A stretch of 64,000 nt of DNA from Streptomyces sp. NBC_01288 (GCF_035982055.1 NZ_CP108427.1:6881001-6945000); one strand, 5' to 3'; positions 35,142-44,123 are shown, counted from the first letter of the stretch. The notes: generated from the sequence alone by a model not told the origin. Translations and numbers: made by a program.

Positions 35142-35162
35142 TCCGGGGACGGTGTCCCCGGA
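35142..35162. terminator. Hairpin between convergent genes
   Basis: TCCGGGGAC and GTCCCCGGA form a perfect 9-bp stem with loop GGT, 18 nt after the 34036 gene stops. There is no T-tract. The rest of the 249-nt gap has short GTGCACCCGGACCG-type direct repeats and no gene. Confidence 0.5.
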
Positions 35163-35373
35163 AATGGGCTTCCCGGGTGGGGCGGCTTCGCACGCGGGAC
35201 GGCTTTCCGGGTGGGGTGGTGTCCCGGATGGGCGGCAAGGTTTGGGCGTGAGTTCGGGCAGGCCGCGTGGCCGTGGTTGCGGGTGAGCGCGATGCACCCG
35301 GACCGGCCGCGCGGTCGGCCGGGGTGCACCCGGACCGACCGCGCAGGCGTTCTCCGAGGTGGGGCTGTGCGGG

Positions 35374-36516
35374 TCAGTTCCCGTCGCGCGGCGGTGTGTC
35401 GTCCGTGGGCGGCTGCTCCGTGCCGTTGGCCGAGCCCGACGGCGGCTCGTTCTGCGGGGTCGAGCTCGCGAAGCCGCCGAAGCCGCGCCGCACCCGCCCG
35501 CCGAGGTCGCCCGCGCCGCCGGCGAAGTCGCTGACCAGCTTCATCAGCGGGTCCTTGGAGTTCTTGACGTTGCTGGCGTAGCTCGCCGCCGACTCGCGGA
35601 ACGAGTCCGAGACCGAGGTGTCCTTGTCCTCGCTGCGCCGCGGGTAGTGGCCGTCCATGATCCGCTGGTAGTCGCGGGACTCGGCCCACTTGTTCAGCTC
35701 GGCCGCCCGCACGGTGGTGAACGGGTGGGAGCGGGGCAGCACGTTCAGGATCTTCAGCACCGAGTCGCGCAGGTCACCGCCCGACTCGAACTCCTCGGCC
35801 TGCTTGAGGAACGCGTCCACGTTCATCTCGTGCAGGTGGTTGCCGCCCGCGATCTTCATCAGGCCGCGCATCGAGGCCCGCAGGTCCTGGCCGACCAGCA
35901 GACCCGCGCGGTCGGCGGACAGCTCCGACTTGCGGAACCACTCGCGCAGCGCCGTCACGATCGCCAGGATCGCGAGGTTGCCCAGCGGGATCCAGGCGAC
36001 CTTCAGGGCGAGGCTGGTCAGGAACAGCAGGATCGTGCGGTACACGGAGTGGCCGGACAGCGCGTGGCCCACCTCGTGGCCGACGACCGCCCGCATCTCC
36101 TCCTCGTCGAGCAGCTCGACCAGGCCGGTGGTGACGACGATGATCGGCTCGTCCAGGCCGATGCACATCGCGTTGGGCTGCGGGTCCTGGTTGACGTACA
36201 TCGGCGGGACCTTCTCCAGGTCCAGGATGTAACAGGCGTCCCGCAGCATGTCGTTGAGGTGCGCGAACTGCTGGTCCGACACGCGCACCGAGTCGGACAG
36301 GAACAGCAGCCGCAGACTGCGCTCGGGCAGCAGCCCGCTGAGTGCCTTGAACACCGTGTCGAACCCGGTCAGCTTGCGCAGCGCCACCAGGGCGGAGCGA
36401 TCGGCCGGGTGCTCGTAGGCACGCGAGGAGATCCCCTCGAAGCGCCTGCGCTGCCTGCTCGGTACGTTCTCGTGCCCGTTCTGCTCGTGGCCGTCTTCGG
36501 ACATGTGGTCCCCCAT
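35374..36516 (-). CDS. M48 family metallopeptidase
   Basis: A 380-residue zinc peptidase. The HEVGHALSGH sequence is the HExxH motif, and the third ligand is the Glu of SELSADRAG. Hydrophobic helices (TILLFLTSLALKVAWIPLGNLAILAIV) follow the active site, so it is a membrane-bound Ste24/HtpX-like enzyme, probably for membrane-protein quality control. The C-terminal tail is Gly/Ser/Pro-rich and disordered. ATG 36516 is used; the next Met (residue 5) is an alternative. It is divergent from a small membrane-protein gene at 36606. Confidence 0.9.
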   Translation of the reverse strand: MGDHMSEDGHEQNGHENVPSRQRRRFEGISSRAYEHPADRSALVALRKLTGFDTVFKALSGLLPERSLRLLFLSDSVRVSDQQFAHLNDMLRDACYILDLEKVPPMYVNQDPQPNAMCIGLDEPIIVVTTGLVELLDEEEMRAVVGHEVGHALSGHSVYRTILLFLTSLALKVAWIPLGNLAILAIVTALREWFRKSELSADRAGLLVGQDLRASMRGLMKIAGGNHLHEMNVDAFLKQAEEFESGGDLRDSVLKILNVLPRSHPFTTVRAAELNKWAESRDYQRIMDGHYPRRSEDKDTSVSDSFRESAASYASNVKNSKDPLMKLVSDFAGGAGDLGGRVRRGFGGFASSTPQNEPPSGSANGTEQPPTDDTPPRDGN

Positions 36517-36605
36517 GTGCGTGTGAGTGCCCTGAGTGCCCCCGAAGCAGAGCCCAGCCTAGGCGGAGATACCGTGGACGGGCAGTACAGCGAAGGAGTC
36601 AACGC

Positions 36606-36767
36606 ATGGAGCCCCATTCCGCAGCCGCCTGGCTCGCAGAGGCCGCGAACGCCGCCCCCCGGCAAGGGTCGGGGGACCTGCTCAAGGTCGTACTGATCGT
36701 CATGTTCTTCGGCTGCATCCTGACCGCGTGGTTCCTGCTGCGCGGGTACAAACAGAAGGACGACTGA
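36606..36767 (+). CDS. 53-residue single-pass membrane microprotein
   Basis: A very small protein with an amphipathic N-terminus (MEPHSAAAWLAEAANAA), one membrane helix (LLKVVLIVMFFGCILTAWFLL) and a basic end (RGYKQKDD). GAAGGAG lies 8 nt before the ATG. The orientation, codon bias and ribosome site support a real gene. It resembles the next microprotein in size and layout, which suggests a membrane-protein partner role, perhaps with the neighbouring M48 protease; that is inference. Confidence 0.65.
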   Translation: MEPHSAAAWLAEAANAAPRQGSGDLLKVVLIVMFFGCILTAWFLLRGYKQKDD

Positions 36768-36921
36768 GACGCCCGTCGAGTTCCCTGTCGGACCCCAGAT
36801 CGTGTTCCGGTCGGCTGCCCGTCGGCTTCCAATGGCGGAGTCGGCGTGATCGTCGCCGGGGTGCCCGATTACCATGGGCCGACATCTTTATCCCGCCCAC
36901 ACCGGATAGGTTCTGCTGAAG

Positions 36922-37083
36922 ATGAGCTTCCACGGCACTGCTGCCCAGTTGGTCACTCTTGCCGCCGAGGGGGAGGGCGGGGGCAACCATGAGAGCCTCC
37001 AGCCGATCATCACCGGTGGCGGCGCTTTTCTGCTCCTGATGCTCCTGCTGTGGATCACCACCCGCTTCAACCGCGACCGCTAG
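36922..37083 (+). CDS. 53-residue single-pass membrane microprotein
   Basis: A small protein (MSFHGTAAQLVTLAAEGEGG at the start) with one C-terminal membrane helix (ITGGGAFLLLMLLLWITTRF) and a basic NRDR end that should stay in the cytoplasm. A CTGAAG sequence precedes the ATG. It sits directly upstream of nadD, 68 nt away. I recognise no family; it looks like a Streptomyces-conserved small membrane protein. Confidence 0.65.
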   Translation: MSFHGTAAQLVTLAAEGEGGGNHESLQPIITGGGAFLLLMLLLWITTRFNRDR

Positions 37084-37151
37084 GGTCTGTCCGTTTCTGT
37101 CCGCTGGACGGGTCTCGGGGCCTTCACACCGGGCCGGTAGGGTCTGCACGC

Positions 37152-37841
37152 ATGGGAGAGCAGGACATGCCTACCGGTCCGGCGAACGACACGACGCGCG
37201 GCACGGAGATCCGAATGGCGAACGGCCCGCGCAACAACGGCCCGTCGAACCCCGGCAAGCGCCGTCTCGGCGTCATGGGCGGAACGTTCGACCCGATCCA
37301 CCACGGGCACCTCGTGGCGGCCAGTGAGGTCGCCGCGCAGTTCCACCTGGACGAGGTGATCTTCGTCCCGACCGGTCAGCCGTGGCAGAAGACCGACCGC
37401 AAGGTGGCCCTGGCCGAGGACCGCTACCTGATGACGGTCATCGCGACCGCCGAGAACCCCCAGTTCTCGGTGAGCCGTATCGACATCGACCGCGGCGGCC
37501 CCACCTACACCACGGACACCCTGCGTGACCTGCGGGCGCTCAACCCCGACGCGGACCTCTTCTTCATCACCGGCGCCGACGCCCTCGGCGCGATCCTGAC
37601 CTGGCGGGACGCGGAGGAGCTGTTCTCCCTCGCGCACTTCATCGGGGTCACCCGCCCCGGCCACACGCTGACCGACCCGGGTCTCCCGGAGGGCGGCGTC
37701 TCGCTGATCGAGGTTCCCGCGCTGGCCATCTCCTCAACAGACTGCCGTGCGAGAGTCGCGAAGGGAGATCCCGTCTGGTACCTGGTGCCCGACGGAGTCG
37801 TGCGCTATATCGACAAGCGCGAGCTGTACCGCGGCGAGTGA
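37152..37841 (+). CDS. nadD: Nicotinate-nucleotide adenylyltransferase
   Basis: A 229-residue NadD. The nucleotidyltransferase motif GVMGGTFDPIHHGHLVAA carries the HxGH signature, and ISSTDCRARVAKG holds the C-terminal ISSTxxR motif. It makes deamido-NAD from nicotinate mononucleotide. About 40 residues precede the core; ATG 37152, 37167 and 37215 are all possible starts, and 37167 has AGGAC just before it. It is followed 16 nt later by the LytR_C gene, then rsfS and a phosphatase, the usual actinobacterial order. Confidence 0.95.
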   Translation: MGEQDMPTGPANDTTRGTEIRMANGPRNNGPSNPGKRRLGVMGGTFDPIHHGHLVAASEVAAQFHLDEVIFVPTGQPWQKTDRKVALAEDRYLMTVIATAENPQFSVSRIDIDRGGPTYTTDTLRDLRALNPDADLFFITGADALGAILTWRDAEELFSLAHFIGVTRPGHTLTDPGLPEGGVSLIEVPALAISSTDCRARVAKGDPVWYLVPDGVVRYIDKRELYRGE

Positions 37842-37857
37842 GCCGAGAGGGGCACCG

Positions 37858-39585
37858 GTGAACGACCGATACGACGCCGGGTACGGCGGCGACCAGTACG
37901 AACTCGTCGGCTACGACGAGTACAACCAGCCTGTCTACCGGCAGGTCCCGGCCCAGCAGACCCAACAGCCCCCGCAGCAGCAGCCGTACGACCCGTACGG
38001 GCAGCAGCAGCAACAGGGCTACGCCTACGACCCGTATGCGACCGGCACCCAGCAGCAGCCGTCCCAGTACGACACGGGCGCCCAGCAGCCCGGCACTCCT
38101 TACGACACGGGCCGGCAGGCACCCCAGTCCGGCTACGACCCCTACGCCACCGGGACGACGACGGCCTACGACCCCTACGGGCAGACCGCGAGCAGCGGAC
38201 AGCAGCCCCGGGTCGCCGAGCAGACCGCCTACATCCCGCAGCAGTCCGGTCCGGCCGAGGACACGGAAGCCGAAGCCCCGAAGGCCCCGGACACGGGTGA
38301 ACGGGACTACCGCACCGAGCAGTTCGCCTTCGTGGAGGAGCCGACCGACGACTCCGAGGACGTCATCGACTGGCTGAACTTCACCGAGAACCGCACCGAG
38401 CGCCGCGAGGAGGCCAAGCGCCGCGCCCGCGGCCGCATGGTCGCCCTCGTCGTGGCCCTCGCGCTGGTCGTGTCCGGCGGTGTCGGCTACCTCTGGTACG
38501 CCGGGAAGCTCCCCGGGGTGTCCTCCTCCGCCGCGAAGTCGGGCACCACGACGGCCACCGGTGCCCAGAACCGCGACGTGATCGTCGTCCACCTGCACAA
38601 CACCGCGAAGGGCGGTACCTCTTCGGTGCTGCTCGTCGACAACACCACCCTGAAGCAGGGCACCACCGTGCTGCTGCCCAACTCCCTCGCCCTCACGGAC
38701 GACGACGGCAACACGACGACGCTGGCCAAGTCGGTCGGCGACGACGGCACCTCCGGGACCGTCGACCAGCTCAACACGGTCCTCGGCACCGACATCGAGG
38801 GCACCTGGCGGCTGGACACCCCCTACCTCCAGAACCTGGTCGACCTCGTCGGCAACATCGACCTCGACACCAACGCCGACGTGCCCGACCCGGACGCGAC
38901 GAAGAAGAACGCCGCGCCGCTCGTCCACAAGGGCAAGGACCAGACCCTCAGCGGCAAGATGGCCGTCGCCTACGCCACCTACCGCGCCTCCGGCGAGGCC
39001 CAGAACGCCCAGCTGGAGCGGTTCGGCCAGGTCATGCAGGGCGTGCTGCGCCAGCTGACCTCCGACCCGACGGCGGCGACCACCACCGTGCAGACCCTGG
39101 CCCAGATCCTGGACCCGCCGCTCACCGACAAGGACCTCGGCACCTTCCTCGCCAAGCTCGCCGACCTCGCCAAGAGCGGCGACTACAAGACGGCCCTGCT
39201 GCCCGTCCAGAACGACGGCACCCTGACCGCGCAGGCCTCCGCCAGCGTCGTCAAGGACATCCTGGGCGGCACCGCGAAGAGCCCCGACGAGGGTTCGGCG
39301 GTCCGGGTCGCCGTCCAGAACGCCACCGGCGTCAAGGACGACACCGAGAAGGCCCGTGTCGTGCTCCTCAACGGCGGCTTCACCTTCCTGGAGGCCGGCA
39401 CGGCGTCCGGGACCTCGGCCACGTCCAAGATCACGTACTCCGACGCGGCCGACAAGGAGAACGCCACCGAGGTCGCCAAGACCCTGGGCCTGCCCACCAG
39501 CACCGTGACCAAGGGCACAGTCGCCGCGAACGCCGATGTCTCGGTGGTCCTCGGAGCGGACTACAAGCCGTCGTCGCCATCGTGA
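37858..39585 (+). CDS. LytR C-terminal domain protein with Tyr/Gln/Gly-rich N-terminus
   Basis: A 575-residue membrane protein. Residues 1-120 are low complexity with repeats of YDPYG and YDPYATGT between glutamine runs. Then come an acidic region, a membrane helix (MVALVVALALVVSGGVGYLWYAG, about 193-215) and an outer domain. The outer part is related to LytR-CpsA-Psr proteins but lacks the full set of catalytic arginines that I would expect. The last 90 residues are the LytR_C domain (VRVAVQNATGVKDDTEKARVVLLNGGF). It may handle wall polymers outside the cell. GTG 37858 has GAGAGGGG upstream. Confidence 0.85.
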   Translation: MNDRYDAGYGGDQYELVGYDEYNQPVYRQVPAQQTQQPPQQQPYDPYGQQQQQGYAYDPYATGTQQQPSQYDTGAQQPGTPYDTGRQAPQSGYDPYATGTTTAYDPYGQTASSGQQPRVAEQTAYIPQQSGPAEDTEAEAPKAPDTGERDYRTEQFAFVEEPTDDSEDVIDWLNFTENRTERREEAKRRARGRMVALVVALALVVSGGVGYLWYAGKLPGVSSSAAKSGTTTATGAQNRDVIVVHLHNTAKGGTSSVLLVDNTTLKQGTTVLLPNSLALTDDDGNTTTLAKSVGDDGTSGTVDQLNTVLGTDIEGTWRLDTPYLQNLVDLVGNIDLDTNADVPDPDATKKNAAPLVHKGKDQTLSGKMAVAYATYRASGEAQNAQLERFGQVMQGVLRQLTSDPTAATTTVQTLAQILDPPLTDKDLGTFLAKLADLAKSGDYKTALLPVQNDGTLTAQASASVVKDILGGTAKSPDEGSAVRVAVQNATGVKDDTEKARVVLLNGGFTFLEAGTASGTSATSKITYSDAADKENATEVAKTLGLPTSTVTKGTVAANADVSVVLGADYKPSSPS

Positions 39586-39738
39586 CGGCGGCGTAGCGGT
39601 TGGGTGACGGAGCATGCCCCGGAGGCCGGAGCCGGTGTCCGGACCGGCGTCAGGGGCATGATCCGTTATTCACGTGGGGCGCCGTCCGCGGTCCGTGAGA
39701 CCCTTGAGGTCTGTTGACCGCCGACCGAAAGCCGCGTA

Positions 39739-40182
39739 GTGACCGCCACTGACCGCTCCATCGAGCTCATCTCCGCCGCCGCCCAGGCGGCCGCCGACAA
39801 GCTCGCGCACGACATCATCGCCTACGACGTCAGCGATGTGCTGTCGATCACGGACGCCTTCCTGCTGGCCTCCGCTCCCAACGACCGTCAGGTCAAGTCG
39901 ATCGTCGACGAGATCGAGGAGCGGCTGGGCAAGGAACTCGGCGCCAAGCCGGTGCGCCGTGAGGGCGACCGCGACGCCCGCTGGATCCTGCTCGACTACG
40001 TCGACATCGTCGTCCACGTCCAGCACAGCGAGGAGCGTGTCTTCTACGCCCTGGAGCGGCTGTGGAAGGACTGCCCCGAGCTGGATCTCCCCGCCGAGGC
40101 CAAGGCCACCCGCGGCAAGGCTGCCGAGCACGCCAAGCTGCGCGCCGAGGAGGACGCCTCCGAGTTCGGGGAGGTGCGGTGA
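39739..40182 (+). CDS. rsfS: Ribosome silencing factor RsfS
   Basis: A 147-residue RsfS/Iojap protein with the family landmarks AADKLAHDIIAYDVSDVLSITDAFLLASA, EGDRDARWILLDYVDIVVHV and FYALERLWKD. It binds L14 and blocks joining of 50S and 30S subunits in starvation. The GTG start at 39739 overlaps no upstream gene, and the stop overlaps the next start (GTGA), so the phosphatase is translationally coupled. Confidence 0.96.
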   Translation: MTATDRSIELISAAAQAAADKLAHDIIAYDVSDVLSITDAFLLASAPNDRQVKSIVDEIEERLGKELGAKPVRREGDRDARWILLDYVDIVVHVQHSEERVFYALERLWKDCPELDLPAEAKATRGKAAEHAKLRAEEDASEFGEVR

Positions 40183-40844
40183 CCGCCGGGGCCGACGGCC
40201 GCAAGGCGGGCCGGGGCCGACGCGTCATCCTGTGGCGGCACGGCCAGACCGCGTGGAACGTGGAGCGCCGCTTCCAGGGCACCACGGACGTCGAGCTCAC
40301 CGAGACGGGCATCGGCCAGGCCCGCCGCGCGGCCCGGCTGCTGGCCTCCCTCAAGCCGGACGCGATCGTCGCCTCCGACCTGAAGCGGGCGGCGAACACG
40401 GCCGCCGAACTGGCCGTCCTCACCGACCTCGACGTCACCCACGACGAGGGCCTGCGGGAGACCTACGCGGGCGTCTGGCAGGGGCTGACGCACGAGGAGA
40501 TCATCGCCCGCCACGGCGACGAGTACGCCGCGTGGAAGCGCGGGGAGCCGGTGCGCCGCGGCGGCGGCGAGCTGGAGAGCGAGGTCGCCGACCGGGCCGC
40601 CCCCGTCGTGCTGCGGCACGCCGAGAAGCTGCCCGAGGACGGCACCCTCGTGGTGGTCAGCCACGGCGGCACGATCCGCACCACCATCGGGCGTCTCCTC
40701 GGTCTGGAGTCCCAGCACTGGGAGAGTCTCGGCGGCCTCTCCAACTGCTGCTGGTCCGTGCTCGGCGAGGGCGCCCGCGGCTGGCGCCTGCTGGAACACA
40801 ACGCCGGCACGCTCCCGGAACCGGTGCTCGGCGACGACGACTGA
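40179..40844 (+). CDS. Histidine phosphatase family protein
   Basis: A 221-residue branch of the phosphoglycerate mutase superfamily. VILWRHGQTAWNVERRFQG carries the RHG catalytic motif, and VVVSHGGTIRTTI supplies the second His. Its GTG overlaps the rsfS stop. In mycobacteria the gene at this place encodes glucosyl-3-phosphoglycerate phosphatase, so that is one candidate; a general acid phosphatase is another. The tRNA-Ala gene follows 93 nt later. Confidence 0.9.
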   Translation: MTAGADGRKAGRGRRVILWRHGQTAWNVERRFQGTTDVELTETGIGQARRAARLLASLKPDAIVASDLKRAANTAAELAVLTDLDVTHDEGLRETYAGVWQGLTHEEIIARHGDEYAAWKRGEPVRRGGGELESEVADRAAPVVLRHAEKLPEDGTLVVVSHGGTIRTTIGRLLGLESQHWESLGGLSNCCWSVLGEGARGWRLLEHNAGTLPEPVLGDDD

Positions 40845-40937
40845 GCGGCCCTCCAGGGCCCCGACCCCGGATTTCACTTTCCGGCAGGTCGCAGGCTAAA
40901 GTTCTTCTTGTTCGCCCGCCGAGCGGGAAGAACACAC

Positions 40938-41010
40938 GGGGCTATAGCTCAGTTGGTAGAGCGCCTGCATGGCATGCAGGAGGTCAGGAGTTCAATTCTC
41001 CTTAGCTCCA
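40938..41010 (+). tRNA. tRNA-Ala (anticodon GGC)
   Basis: A complete 73-nt cloverleaf. The acceptor GGGGCTA pairs with TAGCTCC (one G-T pair), the D-stem is GCTC/GAGC, the anticodon stem CCTGC/GCAGG encloses loop ATGGCAT with GGC, and the T-arm is AGGAG-TTCAATT-CTCCT. The discriminator is A; no CCA is encoded. It is identical to the copy at 44124. Confidence 0.97.
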
Positions 41011-41067
41011 CAGATCGACACTCTTGAGTTGTCAAGGATCGAGAGTCGTCCACGATCGAATCGATGA

Positions 41068-41098
41068 GATCCCATCCCTTTCAGGGGTGGGATCTTTT
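41068..41098. terminator. Terminator shared by tRNA-Ala and the XRE gene
   Basis: GATCCCATCCC (41068-41078) pairs with GGGGTGGGATC (41084-41094), followed by TTTT. The 5-nt loop holds the stop codon (41081-41083) of the convergent minus-strand XRE gene. Confidence 0.85.
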
Positions 41099-41932
41099 CG
41101 TCGCTGTCAGCGCCTCCGCGCGGAGCCGAGTCTCCTCGTCGGCCGGGGTGTAGACCACGATCCGGCACTCCGGCATGCCGTTCACCGACAACGACACCGA
41201 CGTCATCCGCATCTCGCCCACCTCCGCGTGCCGGAAGGTCTTCACCCGCCGCCCCGGCTCCGCCACGTCCCCGCTCCTCCACAGCCGCGCGAAGAGCGGA
41301 CTGGCCGCCGACAGCCCGCGTATGAACTCCTCCCAGACGGGCTCGCCGGTATGCACCCCGTAGGCCGAGCGCAGCGTCGCCACCATCACCGGCAGCTCCG
41401 TCTCCCGGTACAGCAGCGGGCACTCCTCCTCCGGCACCGTGAACAGCTTCCACAGCGCGTTCGGCATCGGGCCCGGCGGCAGCGGCTCCAGCCAGAACAC
41501 CGTCCGGTAGGGGGAGTTGGTGGCGAGGATGTCGTACCGCGAGTTGTAGACCACCGCCGGGCGCGGCTCCAGGGCGTCGAGGATGCCCTGGATCTCCGGC
41601 CCCACCGACTGCACCATCGCCTCCGGAGGATGCGCGTACGGCACCTCGGCCAGGTGGTACAGATGCTCCCGCTCCGGCGCGTCGAGCCGGAGCGTGCGCG
41701 CCACGGCGTCCAGCACCTGCGCGGAGGCGTTGATCGGGCGCCCCTGTTCGAGCCACGTGTACCAGGTGACGCCCACTCCGGAGAGCTGCGCGACCTCCTC
41801 GCGGCGCAGTCCCGGCGTACGGCGTCGGAAGCCCGGCGGCATGCCGACGTCGTGCGGTGTCACCCGGGCGCGCCTGCTGCGCAGAAACGCGGCCAGCTCG
41901 GGCCGGCGGCGCTGTGTCGTCCCCATCCCCAT
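41081..41932 (-). CDS. XRE family regulator with MmyB-like domain
   Basis: A regulator of about 283 residues. An XRE helix-turn-helix (GLRREEVAQLSGVGVTWYTWLEQGR) is followed by the MmyB-like ligand-binding domain (VVYNSRYDILATNSPYRTVF, and LWRSGDVAEPGRRVKTFRHAEVGEMRMTSVSLSV). The ATG at 41932 has GGGGGA 7 nt before it; 41947 is an alternative. The open frame continues upstream but is noncoding there. It is divergent from the MFS transporter at 42042 and is therefore its likely regulator. The 109-nt gap contains TGCTG and CAGCA arms around a GGTACC centre (41977-41993), a possible operator. Confidence 0.88.
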   Translation of the reverse strand: MGMGTTQRRRPELAAFLRSRRARVTPHDVGMPPGFRRRTPGLRREEVAQLSGVGVTWYTWLEQGRPINASAQVLDAVARTLRLDAPEREHLYHLAEVPYAHPPEAMVQSVGPEIQGILDALEPRPAVVYNSRYDILATNSPYRTVFWLEPLPPGPMPNALWKLFTVPEEECPLLYRETELPVMVATLRSAYGVHTGEPVWEEFIRGLSAASPLFARLWRSGDVAEPGRRVKTFRHAEVGEMRMTSVSLSVNGMPECRIVVYTPADEETRLRAEALTATKRSHP

Positions 41933-42041
41933 CGTCACATCCCCCATACTCGACGCCCGACCTGGTCCCTGCCAGGTGCTGCCGGTACCAGCATCAGCGG
42001 GCTCTCGGCACCCGTACCGGAATGCCCCCACGCTCGACCGC

Positions 42042-43511
42042 ATGACGACATCACCCCGTACGGAACCGGATTCCGCACCCGTTCCAACTCCTGCCACCAG
42101 TAAAGACCCCGGCACTGACAATCGCCGTGGGCCGATGCTCGCGGTGCTGCTCGCGGCCCTGTTCATGGCGCTGCTCGACGTGTTCATCGTGAACGTCGCC
42201 GCCCCCACCATCGGCACCGAACTCCGGGCTTCCGGCGCCGACTTGCAGCTGGTGATCGCCGGCTACACCATCACGTACTCGGTGCTGCTGATCACCGGCG
42301 CCCGGCTCGGCGACCGGCTCGGTCACGCCCGGGTCCACCTCGCCGGGCTCGCCCTCTTCACCGCCGCCTCGCTCGCCTGCGGCCTGGCCCAGGGCTCGAC
42401 CGAGCTGATCGTGTTCCGCCTGATCCAGGGTTCCGGCTCGGCGCTGATGATTCCTCAGGTGCTGAGCCTGATCCAGCGGCACTTCGTCGGCGAGGCCCGG
42501 ATGCGGGCGCTCGGCGTCTACTCGGCGGTCATCGCCGTCGGCGCCGCGGCCGGGCAGATTCTGGGCGGGGTCCTCGTCAGCGCCGACCTGTTCGGCACGA
42601 GCTGGCGGCCGGTGTTCCTCGTCAACGTGCCCGTGGGCGTCGTACTCCTGTTCCTCGGCAGGCGCGTGCTGCCGAGGGACGCCGGGGCGGAGCCGGAGCG
42701 CGCGCGGGCCTTCGACGTGCCGGGTCTTGTGCTGCTCGCCTCGGCGGTCTCGCTGCTGACGGTGCCGCTGGTGCTGGGGCAGGAGGAGGGCTGGCCGCTG
42801 TGGTCCTGGCTCTCGCTGATCGCGGCGGCCGTCCTCTTCGCGTCGTTCTGCGTGTACGAGTCCCGGCTCGCCCGGCGCGGGGGAGCCCCGCTGATCGCAC
42901 CACGTGTGTTGCGTCACCCGGGCATGGGTCTCGCCGTCTTCCGGATCCTGGCGGTCATGGCCATCAACGCCGGTTTCCTGTTCGCGCTCACCCTGCACGT
43001 CCAGGGCGGCCTCGGGTTCAGCGCGCTGCGCGCCGGTCTCACCTTCGCGCCGACGGCGGTCGTCTTCGGGGCGGTCGGGCTGACCTGGCGCAGGTGGCCG
43101 GCGGCCTGGCAGCGGGCGCTGACCCCGCTCGGATTCCTGATCACGATCCCGGCCGTCGCGGGAGTCGGCCTGGCGTTCGAAGGCGGCGACCGCGGCGGGG
43201 CCGTACTGTACGTGGCGTACGTCGGCGTGGGGGCCGGGCTCGCGCTCGCCTTCAGTCCGACGCTGACCCGGGCCCTCGCGACCGTGCGGCCCGAGGACGC
43301 GGCGGACGCCAGCGGTCTGCTGTCCACGGTCGCGCAGCTGGGTCAGCTGATCGGGGTCGCGGTTTTCGGCACACTGTTCTTGAACCGGCTTGAGTCACTT
43401 GGGGCCCCGGGGGCGTATACCTCTGCGGAGGCGCTTTTGGCGTGCATGTTCGCGCTGGCGGGGACGGCCGCGGTGGGTGCCGTGTCCGGACTGGTACTGA
43501 GGCGTCGCTGA
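42042..43511 (+). CDS. MFS drug exporter, DHA2 (14-helix) type
   Basis: A 489-residue multidrug-type major facilitator. Landmarks are the first helix LAVLLAALFMALLDVFIVNVAAPTIG, the motif A loop GARLGDRLGHARV and the motif C-like GAAAGQILGGVLV region. The length fits 14 helices. It probably exports a hydrophobic or antibiotic-like compound by proton antiport. It is divergent from an XRE/MmyB regulator, the usual arrangement for inducible exporters. ATG 42042 begins the protein; no strong ribosome site precedes it. Confidence 0.9.
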   Translation: MTTSPRTEPDSAPVPTPATSKDPGTDNRRGPMLAVLLAALFMALLDVFIVNVAAPTIGTELRASGADLQLVIAGYTITYSVLLITGARLGDRLGHARVHLAGLALFTAASLACGLAQGSTELIVFRLIQGSGSALMIPQVLSLIQRHFVGEARMRALGVYSAVIAVGAAAGQILGGVLVSADLFGTSWRPVFLVNVPVGVVLLFLGRRVLPRDAGAEPERARAFDVPGLVLLASAVSLLTVPLVLGQEEGWPLWSWLSLIAAAVLFASFCVYESRLARRGGAPLIAPRVLRHPGMGLAVFRILAVMAINAGFLFALTLHVQGGLGFSALRAGLTFAPTAVVFGAVGLTWRRWPAAWQRALTPLGFLITIPAVAGVGLAFEGGDRGGAVLYVAYVGVGAGLALAFSPTLTRALATVRPEDAADASGLLSTVAQLGQLIGVAVFGTLFLNRLESLGAPGAYTSAEALLACMFALAGTAAVGAVSGLVLRRR

Positions 43512-43579
43512 CCGTATTGGTCCGGCCGTGGCAGAATCAAACGGCCGGAGGGGGCGCGGCCCGACGGGAGGGAGTAGCG

Positions 43580-43753
43580 ATGCCTGCGAACATCATCGAG
43601 GAGGTCGACCACCTCTTCGATGCGGCGTTGATACGGGATACGATCACCCGCCTGAGCTGCCCTTCCTGCGGTTCCGCCCACGTGGCCCAAGTCCTCGGTG
43701 ACAACGGCGGAGTTTCCTACGTGTGCACGGCCTGCGGCCACAGCTGGAGCTGA
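43580..43753 (+). CDS. 57-residue zinc-ribbon microprotein
   Basis: A tiny protein with CPSC and CTAC pairs 21 residues apart, a classic four-Cys zinc ribbon, after a helical N-terminus (IIEEVDHLFDAALIRDTITRL). The ribosome site GGGAGGGA is strong. The next CxxC gene starts 3 nt after its stop, so the two are co-translated. A nucleic-acid or protein-binding role is likely, but unknown. Confidence 0.75.
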   Translation: MPANIIEEVDHLFDAALIRDTITRLSCPSCGSAHVAQVLGDNGGVSYVCTACGHSWS

Positions 43754-43756
43754 TCG

Positions 43757-43990
43757 ATGGGTGCACACAGGCGAAAGTGCGACTGGTGCGGCAGTGGGAC
43801 GCCGATCGTCCGTGACATGGAACCGGTGAATCCCGACTACCAGTACTGGTGCGAGGAGTGCGCGCGGGCGCTGATCATAAAAGGCGATCCGATCGAGACG
43901 TACCGCGAACTCGAGGGCGAGCCGATCTATGGTCGACTCCTGGAAGAGCACTGCACGTTGAAACGGTTCTATTCCTTCGTCACCGCTTGA
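43757..43990 (+). CDS. 77-residue CxxC zinc-binding protein
   Basis: It has CDWCG near the N-terminus and CEECA at residues about 32-36, giving a likely four-Cys zinc site. An acidic/aromatic tail (IETYRELEGEPIYGRLLEEHCTLKRF) follows. It starts 3 nt after the previous zinc-ribbon gene and is surely in the same operon. It ends 133 nt before the second tRNA-Ala. The pair lies between the MFS gene and a tRNA, a setting I do not recognise functionally. Confidence 0.75.
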   Translation: MGAHRRKCDWCGSGTPIVRDMEPVNPDYQYWCEECARALIIKGDPIETYRELEGEPIYGRLLEEHCTLKRFYSFVTA

Positions 43991-44123
43991 CCCCGGCCGG
44001 GACCCCGCGAGGAGGTCCCGGCGATGACGGTCACGATCACGGGGACGGAAACGATTTGGTGGTCCACCGGGTCCACCGGTAATGTTTGCGTCGCAGCCGG
44101 GGAGACCTGGCAGCACACCGCGC

